A stretch of DNA of 64,000 nucleotides from Nocardia rhizosphaerihabitans (GTDB lineage Bacteria; Actinomycetota; Actinomycetes; Mycobacteriales; Mycobacteriaceae), in the NCBI RefSeq assembly GCF_014646295.1, contig NZ_BMNE01000001.1:992001-1056000 (forward strand), given 5' to 3'. The notes beneath the pieces are model-generated. The model saw only the letters and a list, made by a program, of their open reading frames with translations. It ran no database searches and had not been told where the DNA came from. Positions 16,657-26,097 of this stretch are shown piece by piece. Position numbers and translations under genes: made by a program. Position 1 is the first letter of the stretch. Every line of letters begins with the position of its first letter.

Positions 16657-17247
16657 TCACCGGCCGATCGCGGCGATCAACATGAACGCGGTACCGATAT
16701 CCATCACCACATGGGGCACCAGCGCCGAGGTCAGCGGGTGGGCGCCTGCGGGGTGAACGAACCGATGCCAGCGGGGGCCGTGACCGACGGTACCGAGCGC
16801 GACCAACGCGTCCAGCGTGAACAGGGCGGCCAGCGCCAGGGCAGCCCAGGGCGCCGGTCCGGTCGCATGGTCAGCGCCGTGACCGGCCATCGCGTAGAGC
16901 ATGGCCGCCGCGGCCACGGTGTGGTAGCCGATCGCCATGACCCCGTCGGGGGCCGCCGTCGCACCCGTGCGCCACCCCACGACGCGCTCGGCCAGCAGGA
17001 TCCCGAAGGCGACGGTGAGCGCGGTGAGCACGCCACGCATGGCGTGCGGGTCGGTCGCGGCGGGAAACACCAGCATGGCCAGCATCACCAGGCACATGAG
17101 CAGGTGCGCGCTGTCGACCGCGGCGTCGACACGGTGGGTGGGTGGTGGCCGCCTCGTCAATCGGGCCGAGACGATCAGGGCCGCGAGGACGAACGCGGCG
17201 ACCACCGGCCAGCGTACGAGTGCATAGTGCTCAACGAATTCGGCCAC
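16657..17247 (-). CDS. DUF5134-like polytopic membrane protein
   Basis: A protein of 196 residues with about six hydrophobic helices, His-rich in DSAHLLMCLVMLAM, IGYHTVAAAAML and MAGHGADHA, which resembles the DUF5134 family of actinobacteria. Conserved histidines hint at metal or heme binding, but no function is established. The GTG at 17247 behind AAGGTGGTGGGG is preferred to the GTG at 17271. The sigma-like fusion gene starts 58 bp after its stop, so the two may be cotranscribed. Confidence 0.65.
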   Translation of the reverse strand: MAEFVEHYALVRWPVVAAFVLAALIVSARLTRRPPPTHRVDAAVDSAHLLMCLVMLAMLVFPAATDPHAMRGVLTALTVAFGILLAERVVGWRTGATAAPDGVMAIGYHTVAAAAMLYAMAGHGADHATGPAPWAALALAALFTLDALVALGTVGHGPRWHRFVHPAGAHPLTSALVPHVVMDIGTAFMLIAAIGR

Positions 17248-17345
17248 ACCCCACCACCTTCGAGTCGCCACCCCGCCTCACCATGCTCGCATCGACGCGG
17301 CGCCCGCGGGCGCGTTTCCCCCCGGGCAACGTCGTCGTCATAGCG

Positions 17346-17858
17346 ATGACGGATCATGGACCGATGTCCGATGCACAGTCCGTCACCTCGATCCAGGCGA
17401 TGCGCGTGACGGTCGACGACCTGACCGGCGCCCCGATCCGCGACCTGTTGACCGGCCACCACACCGAGATGGCCGCCAACTCCCCCGCCTGCAGCATGCA
17501 CGCCCTCGACCTGACCGGCCTGCGCGATCCGGCGGTCACGGTGTGGAGCGCCTGGGCAGGCGACGACCTGGCAGGCTGCGGTGCGCTGAAGGAACTCGAC
17601 CAACACCACGGCGAGATCAAGTCCATGCGCACCGCCGACGGATTCACCGGCCGCGGGGTCGCCGCGACCGTGCTGAACCACCTCGTCGACGAGGCGCGCC
17701 GACGCGGATACACCCGCCTGAGCCTGGAGACCGGTTCACAGGAGTACTTCGCGCCCGCTCGCCGCCTCTACCTGCGCCACGGTTTCACCGAGTGCGAGCC
17801 CTTCGCCGACTACGTCCTCGACCCGTACAGCCAGTTCTTCACGCTCGCGCTCGCGTGA
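17346..17858 (+). CDS. GNAT family N-acetyltransferase
   Basis: An acetyltransferase of 170 residues. The acetyl-CoA site is seen as IKSMRTADGFTGRGVAATVLNHLVDEARRRG (R/Q-x-x-G-x-G/A pattern, about residues 90-120), followed by LSLETGSQEYFAPARRLYLRHGF, the typical strand and alpha-4 of the fold. Start codons at 17346, 17364 and 17400 are possible; the longest ATG is given. The substrate is unknown; the closest general match is the YhhY/PhnO-like acetyltransferases. It is divergent from the DUF5134 gene and converges with the aminotransferase. Confidence 0.8.
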   Translation: MTDHGPMSDAQSVTSIQAMRVTVDDLTGAPIRDLLTGHHTEMAANSPACSMHALDLTGLRDPAVTVWSAWAGDDLAGCGALKELDQHHGEIKSMRTADGFTGRGVAATVLNHLVDEARRRGYTRLSLETGSQEYFAPARRLYLRHGFTECEPFADYVLDPYSQFFTLALA

Positions 17859-17861
17859 GGG

Positions 17862-19085
17862 TCAGCCCAGTGCGCGGGTGAAACCCTCGACCAGGTCGGC
17901 GACCTGGGCGTCGGTCATCACGAACGACGGCGAGATCTGCATCGCGCCCTGTCCGGCGGCGCGACCCGAGATGCCGTGTTCGCGCAGGGTTTTCACCAGC
18001 GCGGGTCCCTCGGACGGGTCGGCCAGCTGGACCGCGGCCGCGGCACCGAGCCCACTGCGGACTTCGGCGACGCGGGGATGCTCGGCCAGCGGCGCGAGCA
18101 GGGTGTGCAGCGTGCTCTCCAGCCGGGCCGCTTCCTCGAGCAGTCCTTCGCGTTCGATGATGGCGAGGTTGGCCAGGGCCGCGGCGGCCGCGCCCGCGTG
18201 CCCGCCGTAGGTGTAGCCGTGCCGCCACCACACGCCACCGGCGAAGAACGGTTCGGCCAGGTGCGGGGCGATGAACACCGCGCCCATCGGCAGGTAGCCC
18301 GAGGTCAGGCCCTTGGCGGTGGTGACCAGGTCGGGTTCGAGGTCGAACCGGGTGGAGGCGAACCAGGTGCCGCCGATCCGGCCGAAGCCGGTCACCACCT
18401 CGTCGGCGACGAACAGGATGTCGTGGTCGCGGCAGATCTGGCGCACCTCGGCCAGGTAGCCCTGCGGCGGCAGGTACACCCCGCCCGCGCCGATGATCGG
18501 CTCGCAGAAGAACGCCGCGATCTGTTCGGCGCCGATCTCCTCGATCAGGGCGAGCAGCGATTTCGCGTCGTTCCATTCGACGGTGCGGCTGTCGGCGACG
18601 AGCTCGCCGTAGCCCTCGGTGTTGCCCGCGAGCCCACCGATCGAGGTGCCCGCGTAATGCATGCCGTGGTAGGCCAGGCGACGGCCGACCAGGATCTTCT
18701 TGTCGGTGCGGCCCAGTTCGTGCCAGTACCGGCGCGCCAGTTTGGCCGCGGTCTCCACCGAGTCCGAGCCGCCGGAGGTGAAGAAGATCTTGCTGCCGGG
18801 GACCGGCGCGATGGACGACAGCTTCTCGGCGAGTTCCTGCGTCGGCGGTTCGGTGAGGTCACCGAAGTTCGAGTAGTGGGCGATGGTGCGCAACTGCTCG
18901 GCGACGGCGTCGGCGATCTCCGCGCGACCGTGCCCGACATTGGCGAACCAGAGTCCGGCCGTGGCGTCGAGATACTGTCTGCCCGCGGTGTCGTAGACGT
19001 AGGCACCGTCGCCGCGGGCGACGACGAACGCACCGTCACGAGTGACGGCGCCCATATCCGCGAATCCATGCCAGAGCGCATCCAT
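17862..19085 (-). CDS. Class III (omega) aminotransferase
   Basis: A 407-residue PLP enzyme of the aspartate aminotransferase superfamily class III. The PLP lysine is K258 in TTAKGLTSGYLPMG, the pyridine-nitrogen aspartate D228 in FVADEVVTGFGR, and the phosphate-binding region TSGGSDSVETAAK. Start MDALWHGFADMG at 19085 is typical of beta-alanine/pyruvate and polyamine-type transaminases; the open frame upstream to 19235 has no family similarity. The true amino donor cannot be read from the sequence. It is a single gene. Confidence 0.87.
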   Translation of the reverse strand: MDALWHGFADMGAVTRDGAFVVARGDGAYVYDTAGRQYLDATAGLWFANVGHGRAEIADAVAEQLRTIAHYSNFGDLTEPPTQELAEKLSSIAPVPGSKIFFTSGGSDSVETAAKLARRYWHELGRTDKKILVGRRLAYHGMHYAGTSIGGLAGNTEGYGELVADSRTVEWNDAKSLLALIEEIGAEQIAAFFCEPIIGAGGVYLPPQGYLAEVRQICRDHDILFVADEVVTGFGRIGGTWFASTRFDLEPDLVTTAKGLTSGYLPMGAVFIAPHLAEPFFAGGVWWRHGYTYGGHAGAAAAALANLAIIEREGLLEEAARLESTLHTLLAPLAEHPRVAEVRSGLGAAAAVQLADPSEGPALVKTLREHGISGRAAGQGAMQISPSFVMTDAQVADLVEGFTRALG

Positions 19086-19140
19086 GGCTACACCTTTACC
19101 CGACCCCGCCGGTTCTCGCTCGTTCCAGCGCCGGGAAGTC

Positions 19141-19782
19141 TCATTCCGCGAGCGCGCGGTCCCGCCACCGGCCGAGCAGGTCACCCAGCGACGCCATGGC
19201 AACGGCCAGGATCGCGAACACGACGGTGAGCACAACGAGCCCGATGGCCAGCGAGACGTACCCCTGCTGGCGCGGGTCGAGGAACGGGTACGGGTACCAG
19301 TCGACGATGGGGCCGCGGATCAGGCTGTAGATGCCGTAGATCAGCGGGAAGATCAGCCACTGCCCGATCAGGGCGGGGCTGGGCCGCAACCGCTGCGGCA
19401 TGGCCACCAGCACCCAGTCCAGCAGCAGCACCAGCGGCAGGATGCGGTGCAGCACATCGTTGATCCACTTGTCGTTGAGCATCACGTCGACCTTGGCCAG
19501 CAGGACCGCGTACACGACCATCGTGATCACCATGTACAGCGTGACGGCGCCGCGCACCGCCTGCCAGCGCGGACTCTGCGGCGCGAGCACACCGCCGACC
19601 AGCAGCACCACGACACTGGCGATGTTCGACTCGATGGTGAAGTAGCTGAGGTAGTTCGTGAGCGAGAACGTCGCGGAGTCGATGTTGCGCAGGGGAATCC
19701 ACAGCAGCGCGAGCACGCCCAGCGCGGCGAACCCGATCCGGTAGGCCCTGATCCACCACGCCGTCCCCGCTGCTGTGCTCAT
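19141..19782 (-). CDS. Pr6Pr family integral membrane protein
   Basis: A 213-residue protein with six predicted membrane helices. The patterns FTIESNIASVVVLL, LHRILPLVLLLDWV and IYSLIRGPIVDWYPYPFLDP are those of the FAR-17a/AIG1-like Pr6Pr family. The motif with conserved His and Asp is suggestive of serine/threonine hydrolases in that superfamily, but bacterial members have no known function. The ATG at 19782 is chosen; the much longer open frame upstream is antisense to hrpA. Confidence 0.8.
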   Translation of the reverse strand: MSTAAGTAWWIRAYRIGFAALGVLALLWIPLRNIDSATFSLTNYLSYFTIESNIASVVVLLVGGVLAPQSPRWQAVRGAVTLYMVITMVVYAVLLAKVDVMLNDKWINDVLHRILPLVLLLDWVLVAMPQRLRPSPALIGQWLIFPLIYGIYSLIRGPIVDWYPYPFLDPRQQGYVSLAIGLVVLTVVFAILAVAMASLGDLLGRWRDRALAE

Positions 19783-19962
19783 GTCCGGATCTTCGCACGC
19801 GCCACCGTCGTGGACGCGGAGATGACCGGCGCCGGATCTCCGCGTCGTGGACGCGTGGGCGCGACCAAACAGCGTCACGGTGTGTCGTTGGTCTCGGCCG
19901 TCCCGCGCACGGGGAGCGCGAGCGGAAAACCGGTGGCGGGCTTCGCTACGCTGGTAAGCGCA

Positions 19963-22900
19963 ATGACCAGGACAGCTAGCACCGGAACCCGCGCGCTGCG
20001 CACCCGCCTGGCGGAGGTCTCGCTGCGCGACGAACACCGGCTCCGGCGCAAGCTCGATCGGGCGCGCCCCGACGATCTGCCCGCGCTGGACGCCGAGATC
20101 GCCGCCGCCGCGACCCGCGTGGCCCATCGCCGCGCGGCGGTTCCGTCGATCCGGTATCCGGAACAACTGCCCGTCTCCGCGCGCCGCGACGACATCGCCG
20201 CCGCGATCGCCGAGCACCAGGTGGTGATCGTGGCCGGTGAGACCGGCTCCGGCAAGACCACCCAGATCCCGAAGATCTGCCTCGAACTCGGGCGCGGGAT
20301 CCGCGGCACCATCGGCCACACCCAGCCGCGCCGTCTGGCCGCGCGCACCGTCGCCGAACGCATCGCCGAGGAACTGGGCACCGAACTGGGTGACGTGGTC
20401 GGCTACACCGTCCGCTTCACCGATCAGGCCTCGGACCGCACCCTGGTCAAGCTGATGACCGACGGCATCCTGCTCGCCGAGATCCAGCGCGACCGGATGC
20501 TGCGCCGCTACGACACGATCATCATCGACGAGGCGCATGAACGCAGCCTCAATATCGACTTCCTGCTCGGGTACCTGAAGCAACTGCTGCCCAAGCGCCC
20601 CGATCTCAAGGTGATCATCACCTCGGCAACCATCGATCCCGAACTGTTCGCCCGCCATTTCGCCGACGCGCAGGGCACGCCCGCGCCGATCGTCGAGGTG
20701 TCGGGCCGGTCGTATCCGGTGGAGTTGCGGTATCGCCCGCTGTCGCTGGAGCTGCCCGGTTCCGAAGACGAGGACGAGGAGGACACCCGCGTCGTCGACC
20801 GCGATCCCACCGACGCCATCGCCGACGCCGTCACCGAGCTGTTCGCCGAGGGCGACGGCGACGTGCTGGTGTTCCTGTCCGGCGAGCGCGAGATCCGCGA
20901 CACCGCCGACGCGCTGCGCGACCTGAAACTGCCCCGCACCGAGATCGTGCCGCTGTATGCGCGCCTGTCCGCCGCCGAGCAGCACAAGGTGTTCGCCCCG
21001 CACACCGGCCGGCGGGTGGTGCTGGCCACCAATGTCGCCGAGACCTCGCTGACGGTGCCGGGCATCCGCTACGTCATCGACCCCGGCACGGCGCGCATCT
21101 CCCGGTATTCGATGCGCACCAAGGTGCAGCGGCTGCCGATCGAACCGGTCTCGCAGGCCTCGGCCCGGCAGCGGTCGGGTCGTTGTGGTCGTGTCGCCGA
21201 CGGCATCTGTATCCGGCTGTACTCCGAGGACGATTTCGAGTCGCGGCCCGCGTTCACCGAACCGGAGATCCTGCGCACCAATCTGGCCGCGGTCATCCTG
21301 CAGATGACCGCACTCGGCCTGGGGGACATCGAGAGCTTCCCGTTCGTCGAGGCCCCCGATCGCCGCGCCATCCGCGACGGCATCGCGCTGCTCGAGGAAC
21401 TCGGCGCGCTGGCGCACGGCAGCGCGAAAGCCGTGGACGGCGAAGCGCATTCGGGCGGGCACCTCACGCTCACCCCGATCGGCCGGGAGATGGCGCAGCT
21501 GCCGGTCGACCCGCGGATGGCGCGCATGCTCGTGGAAGCGCATCGCAACGGGTGCCTGGACGAGGTGCTGGTGATCGTGGCGGCGCTGTCGATCCAGGAT
21601 GTGCGCGAACGACCCGTCGACCATCAGCAGGCCGCCGACACCCAACACGCCCGCTTCACCGTGGACGGCTCGGACTTCCTGGCCTATCTGCGGCTGTGGG
21701 ACTACCTGACCGAACAGCGGAAGTCGCTGTCGTCCAACCAGTTCCGCCGGATGTGCCGCGACGAGTTCCTGCACTACCTGCGAATCAGGGAGTGGCAGGA
21801 TCTGCACGGTCAGCTGCGCACCATCACCCGCGGGCTCGGCTGGAACGACGCGGGCGGCCAGGCCGTCCACGCTTCGCCCGACGACGCCACGGCCGGTGAC
21901 CATCGTCGACGCCGCGGCAGGGCGAATATCGAACGGGCGTCCGCCACCGACGGTGCGACCGACGCCGGAGACGGCTCACGGCAGTCCGGTGGCCGCTCCC
22001 GGGGACGCGGTGGTGCCGGAGCGCAGCGCGCCCAACAGGCCGACCGCCGTGGGCAGGCCGCGGCGAAGGCCGGTCCGGGCACGGCGAAAGCCGGTCGGGG
22101 CGCGGCGGATTCGGCCGCGGACGCCGAGGCGGCGATGCCGTGGCCCAGCGCGCAGATCCATCAGTCGCTGCTGGCTGGCATGCTGTCGCATATCGGTGTG
22201 CGCGAGGCGGAGTCGCGAGAATTCCTCGGCGCGCGCAACGCCAAGTTCATGATCTTCCCCGGGTCCTCGCTGGCGAAGAAACCGCCGCGCTGGGTGATGG
22301 CGGCCGAGCTGGTGGAGACGTCCCGGCTGTGGGGCCGGATCGCGGCGAAGGTGGAACCCGAGTGGGCCGAGCGGCTCGCGGGCGATCTGGTGAAACGCAC
22401 CTATTCCGAGCCACATTGGTCGTCCAAGCGCGGAGCGGCGCGCGCCTACGAGCGGGCCACGCTCTACGGGGTGCCGTTGGTGACAGGCAGACCGGTCGAC
22501 TACGGCCGCATCGATCCCGAACTCTCCCGCGAACTGTTCATCCGCCACGCCCTGGTCCAGGGCGAGTGGCAGACCAGGCACGGCTTCTTCGTGCGCAACC
22601 GCGCCCTGATCGACGACGTCGCCGATCTCGAACACCGCGCCCGCCGCCGCGACATCCTGGTCGACGACGAAGTGCTGTTCGAGTTCTACGACCAGCGCCT
22701 GCCCGCCGACATCGTCTCGGTGCGCCATTTCGACAGCTGGTGGCGCAAGGCCGAACGCACCGACCCGGCGCTGCTGGACTTCTCGACCGACACCGTGGTC
22801 AACGCCGGCGCCGCCGCGCTCGACCCGACCGACTTCCCCGACGCCTGGCGCCAGGGCGAGCTCAGCTTCCCGCTGACCTATCAATTCGAGCCCGGCCAGG

Positions 22901-24192
22901 ACGACGACGGCGTGACCGTGCGGATCCCGGTCGAACAACTCGCGCACGTACGGGCCGTCGGCTTCGACTGGCTGGTGCCGGGCATGCGCGAGGAACTGGC
23001 CGCCGCCTACATCAAGACCCTCCCGAAGGCCTTGCGTCGCACCGTCGTTCCCGCGCCCGACTTCGCCGCGGCGGCGCTGCGCGAGCTGACCCCGCGCGCC
23101 GAGCCGTTGCGCACCGGCCTGTCCAGGGAACTCTCGCGACTGGGCTCGGTCACCATCTCCGCCGACGACCTGTCCCCCACGGCGCTGCCGGATCACCTGC
23201 GGATGACCTTCGCCGCCGTCGACCAGCGCGGCACGGTACTGGCCAAGAGCAAGAACCTGGCACAGCTGAAATCGACCCTGGCCGAGCAGGTTTCCGCCTC
23301 GGTCGCCCGCGCCACCGCGGGCGCCGAACGCGCGCCCGCGACGGTCTGGACCTCCGAATCCCTCGGCGCGGTGGCCCCGACGGTGCGGCGCGAGGTGGCC
23401 GGTCAGACGGTGACCGGATACCCGGCGCTGGTGCCCGAGGGCGAGGGGGTGGCCGTGCGCGTGCTCAGTTCCCCCGCCGAGCAGGCGGCCGCCATGCGCG
23501 CCGGGGTGCGCACCCTGTTGCTGGCCGCGATCCCGACCTCCACCCGCGCGGTCACCGCCGGACTGCCCGCCGCCGACCGGCTGGCTCTGAGCCAGAATCC
23601 CGACGGTTCCCTGGACAAGCTGGTCGAGGACTGCCGGGTCGCGGCCGCCGACGAGCTCATCGCAGCCGCCGGTGGTCCCGTCCGCACCCCCGAGGCGTTC
23701 GACAAGCTGGTCGCCGCGGTCCGCCCTCAGCTGGCGACCGCGGTCACCGGCCTGATCCGCGCGGTGGCGCCCGTGCTGTCGGCGGCGCACCAGGCGCGGG
23801 CCGCCCTGGCCGACACCGCCGAGACCGATATCGCCGACGATGTCCGCCAGCAGCTCGACGACCTGCTGTTCCCTGGCTTCGTCGCCGAGTGGGGCCGCGC
23901 CCGGCTGCGCGAACTCCCCCGCTATCTGCTCGCCGCGGCGCAACGGCTGGAATCGCTGCCCGGCTCGGCCTTGCGTGATCGCCAGGGCATGGTCGAGGTC
24001 GACCGGATGCTGGCCGCCTACGACAAGCTGGTGCGCAGCCTGCCCGAGGGCCGTCGGAACGCGCGCGACGTCACCGAGATCTGGTGGATGATCGAGGAAC
24101 TGCGGGTCAGCCTGTTCGCGCAGAAGATCGGCACGCCATATCCCGTGTCGGCCAAGCGGATCGAGAAGGCGATCGGCGCGATCCGGCGCTGA
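19963..24192 (+). CDS. hrpA: ATP-dependent RNA helicase HrpA
   Basis: A DEAH-box helicase of 1409 residues. Walker A GETGSGKT at 92-99, DEAH at 189-192, SATID, then the ratchet and OB-type region, and the long HrpA-specific C-terminal domain (DUF3418) through the end. A Gly/Arg/Ala-rich low-complexity insert at about residues 647-725 separates the helicase part from the rest and makes the protein longer than the roughly 1300 residues of E. coli HrpA. It remodels RNA or stalled ribosomes. The ATG at 19963 starts at a natural N-terminus; the open frame back to 19042 is antisense to the membrane protein gene and is rejected. It converges with nrdR (3-bp gap). Confidence 0.93.
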   Translation: MTRTASTGTRALRTRLAEVSLRDEHRLRRKLDRARPDDLPALDAEIAAAATRVAHRRAAVPSIRYPEQLPVSARRDDIAAAIAEHQVVIVAGETGSGKTTQIPKICLELGRGIRGTIGHTQPRRLAARTVAERIAEELGTELGDVVGYTVRFTDQASDRTLVKLMTDGILLAEIQRDRMLRRYDTIIIDEAHERSLNIDFLLGYLKQLLPKRPDLKVIITSATIDPELFARHFADAQGTPAPIVEVSGRSYPVELRYRPLSLELPGSEDEDEEDTRVVDRDPTDAIADAVTELFAEGDGDVLVFLSGEREIRDTADALRDLKLPRTEIVPLYARLSAAEQHKVFAPHTGRRVVLATNVAETSLTVPGIRYVIDPGTARISRYSMRTKVQRLPIEPVSQASARQRSGRCGRVADGICIRLYSEDDFESRPAFTEPEILRTNLAAVILQMTALGLGDIESFPFVEAPDRRAIRDGIALLEELGALAHGSAKAVDGEAHSGGHLTLTPIGREMAQLPVDPRMARMLVEAHRNGCLDEVLVIVAALSIQDVRERPVDHQQAADTQHARFTVDGSDFLAYLRLWDYLTEQRKSLSSNQFRRMCRDEFLHYLRIREWQDLHGQLRTITRGLGWNDAGGQAVHASPDDATAGDHRRRRGRANIERASATDGATDAGDGSRQSGGRSRGRGGAGAQRAQQADRRGQAAAKAGPGTAKAGRGAADSAADAEAAMPWPSAQIHQSLLAGMLSHIGVREAESREFLGARNAKFMIFPGSSLAKKPPRWVMAAELVETSRLWGRIAAKVEPEWAERLAGDLVKRTYSEPHWSSKRGAARAYERATLYGVPLVTGRPVDYGRIDPELSRELFIRHALVQGEWQTRHGFFVRNRALIDDVADLEHRARRRDILVDDEVLFEFYDQRLPADIVSVRHFDSWWRKAERTDPALLDFSTDTVVNAGAAALDPTDFPDAWRQGELSFPLTYQFEPGQDDDGVTVRIPVEQLAHVRAVGFDWLVPGMREELAAAYIKTLPKALRRTVVPAPDFAAAALRELTPRAEPLRTGLSRELSRLGSVTISADDLSPTALPDHLRMTFAAVDQRGTVLAKSKNLAQLKSTLAEQVSASVARATAGAERAPATVWTSESLGAVAPTVRREVAGQTVTGYPALVPEGEGVAVRVLSSPAEQAAAMRAGVRTLLLAAIPTSTRAVTAGLPAADRLALSQNPDGSLDKLVEDCRVAAADELIAAAGGPVRTPEAFDKLVAAVRPQLATAVTGLIRAVAPVLSAAHQARAALADTAETDIADDVRQQLDDLLFPGFVAEWGRARLRELPRYLLAAAQRLESLPGSALRDRQGMVEVDRMLAAYDKLVRSLPEGRRNARDVTEIWWMIEELRVSLFAQKIGTPYPVSAKRIEKAIGAIRR

Positions 24193-24195
24193 TCG

Positions 24196-24666
24196 TCAGT
24201 CGGTCGCGGCGACCGCGGCGGCGCGCGCCTTGCGCATCTCGGTGATCTCGCGTTCGAAATCGGCTGCGCTGGTGAAGGATCGGTACACCGAGGCAAAGCG
24301 CAGGTAGGCCACCTCGTCCAGATCGCGCAGCGGACCGAGGATGGCCAGACCGACCTCGTGGCTCGGCACTTCGGGAGATCCCTTGGCACGCACCGCGTCT
24401 TCGACCTGCTGGGCGAGCAGGTTCAGCGCGTCGTCGTCGACCTCGCGGCCCTGGCACGCCCGCCGGACACCGACGATCACCTTCTCGCGGCTGAACGGCT
24501 CGGTGACGCCGCTGCGCTTGACCACCGACAGGATCGCGGTCTCGACGGTGGTGAACCGGCGACCGCAGGTCGGACACGACCGCCGACGGCGGATCGCCGT
24601 GCCCTCCTCGACTTCACGCGAGTCGACGACTCGCGAGTCAGGGTGTCGGCAATACGGGCAATGCAT
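24196..24666 (-). CDS. nrdR: Transcriptional repressor NrdR
   Basis: A 156-residue NrdR: zinc ribbon with C3, C6, C31 and C34 (MHCPYC and SCPTCG), then an ATP-cone domain beginning [16 protein letters not shown]. It senses ATP/dATP and represses ribonucleotide reductase genes through NrdR boxes; the nrd targets are not in this window. Position next to the lexA locus matches mycobacteria. Confidence 0.97.
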   Translation of the reverse strand: MHCPYCRHPDSRVVDSREVEEGTAIRRRRSCPTCGRRFTTVETAILSVVKRSGVTEPFSREKVIVGVRRACQGREVDDDALNLLAQQVEDAVRAKGSPEVPSHEVGLAILGPLRDLDEVAYLRFASVYRSFTSAADFEREITEMRKARAAAVAATD

Positions 24667-24722
24667 CCGAGGGTTCCTTCGTCGATGCGACGTCTACTCC
24701 ATGGCACTTGACAGAATACCTG

Positions 24723-25946
24723 TCACTGGTGCACCACCTGCCACTGCGTGGTCAGGTCCGCGATCAGCTCCGGCAGGCGGCCCAGCATCCGGCCGCGGGT
24801 GAGCTTGGCGGGGAAGGGCTCGGCGTACACCGTCACCGCGTGCGCCATGTCGGCGGCGAGATCGAGATGACGGGGAACCAGGTCGGTGGTGATGTAGGCC
24901 CAGCGCGCGTCGCGGTCGGCCCAGTTGAAGTCGGGCAGCGGCATTCGCAGGCCGAGCCCGCCGGCGCGCACCGTCACGGGGGCGTACACCCCGGGCGCGC
25001 GGACACCGGGAACCGCGGGTTTGCCCGCCACCGTGGTGACGTAGGTGAGGACCCGGCCCATGCCGTCGCGACCGGCCGCGGTCACGTCCCATTGATCGGC
25101 GACGATGTGGTTCTGCTCCCGGTCGGTCATCCGGACCAGCGCGTCCGCGCGGCCCGCCGCGGTGCCGCCGTCGATGCCCGCCCAGGCGGTGCGGACGTCG
25201 TCGTCGATCACACCCGCCGCGAACATCTCGTCGATGGCCGCCATCCCCTCGGCGAGATAGGCCTCGTGCATCGGGACCAGGTCGGTGAAGATGTGCTTCT
25301 GCATGATCATCAGCCGGTGCTGGTACCAGGCCAGGTCGGCGGCGGTCAGTCGCGGCCCGTTGGCAGCCAGGCCCGCGATATCGGCCGGTATCGCCGCGAC
25401 GAGTTCGGGTGGGGTGGCCCGCAGCAGGTCGGCGACGGCGGTGCCGAGTTCGTGGATTCCCCCCACGGACAGCACCGTGCCGATGTCGCCGACGTCGAAG
25501 AAGCCGGAGGCGAAGGAGCCGCCCGCGATGCCGGCCAGGCCCGCCCAGTAGAAGTCGGGGCGGGCGGCGGCAATGCGGAAGTAGTTGACGTACACCTGGG
25601 CGAAGGTCGCCGCATTGGCGGCGGTGCCGCGAGCGGGATCCCAGGTGGCGAGGTCGATGGCCGCGTTGCCGGTGGAGACGACGAGCCAATACTGGTGCAG
25701 CAGCGTGCCATAGCGCGACGGCGCGATGCCGTCGGCCCTCGCCTGGGTCAGCGCGGCTCGCAGCGGTGGTTCGCTCAGTGGCAGCGCCGGATGCAGGCCA
25801 CCGCCGAATTCGCCCTCGGCATTGACCGCCGGGAGATCGAGGTAGTCCGCGTACGCGGGGGTCGCGTGGGCGGCGGGCGCCAGCACCGCGCCGAGAACGA
25901 GACTGAGCAGCAGGGCGATCGAGCAGCGGCGCACGTGACCTCGCAT
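24723..25946 (-). CDS. Secreted protein of unknown function
   Basis: A protein of 407 residues with a signal peptide of about 29 residues (positively charged start, LLLSLVLGAVLAPAAHA). The mature part is rich in aromatic residues and Ala. Notable conserved-looking motifs are YGTLLHQYWLVVSTGNAAIDLATWDP, FAQVYVNYFRIAAARPDFYWAGL and IMQKHIFTDLVPMHEAYL (about residues 85-240). It has few cysteines and no known catalytic triad. I do not recognise the family. The ATG at 25946 gives a clean signal peptide; an upstream in-frame ATG at 25991 is possible. It lies 56 bp upstream of nrdR on the same strand. Confidence 0.65.
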   Translation of the reverse strand: MRGHVRRCSIALLLSLVLGAVLAPAAHATPAYADYLDLPAVNAEGEFGGGLHPALPLSEPPLRAALTQARADGIAPSRYGTLLHQYWLVVSTGNAAIDLATWDPARGTAANAATFAQVYVNYFRIAAARPDFYWAGLAGIAGGSFASGFFDVGDIGTVLSVGGIHELGTAVADLLRATPPELVAAIPADIAGLAANGPRLTAADLAWYQHRLMIMQKHIFTDLVPMHEAYLAEGMAAIDEMFAAGVIDDDVRTAWAGIDGGTAAGRADALVRMTDREQNHIVADQWDVTAAGRDGMGRVLTYVTTVAGKPAVPGVRAPGVYAPVTVRAGGLGLRMPLPDFNWADRDARWAYITTDLVPRHLDLAADMAHAVTVYAEPFPAKLTRGRMLGRLPELIADLTTQWQVVHQ

Positions 25947-26097
25947 CCGGATTCGGCCGAGGGGCCGTACCCGCCCCGGCTCAGGATGCACGTCACCGTA
26001 GCAACACGTTCTAGTTTTGGTGTGCTTTTCGTTCAGGCCGCCGACCGGTCAGGCCTGCATCGCACACGGAAACCGTTCCTGTACAGGCCTTTTCGTA

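Noticed and set aside
19042..19962. N-terminal extension of the hrpA frame
   Set aside because: It is antisense to the Pr6Pr membrane protein gene and to the aminotransferase start; homologs start near the ATG at 19963.
19783..23943. Long minus-strand frames opposite hrpA
   Set aside because: They are shadows of hrpA without motifs.
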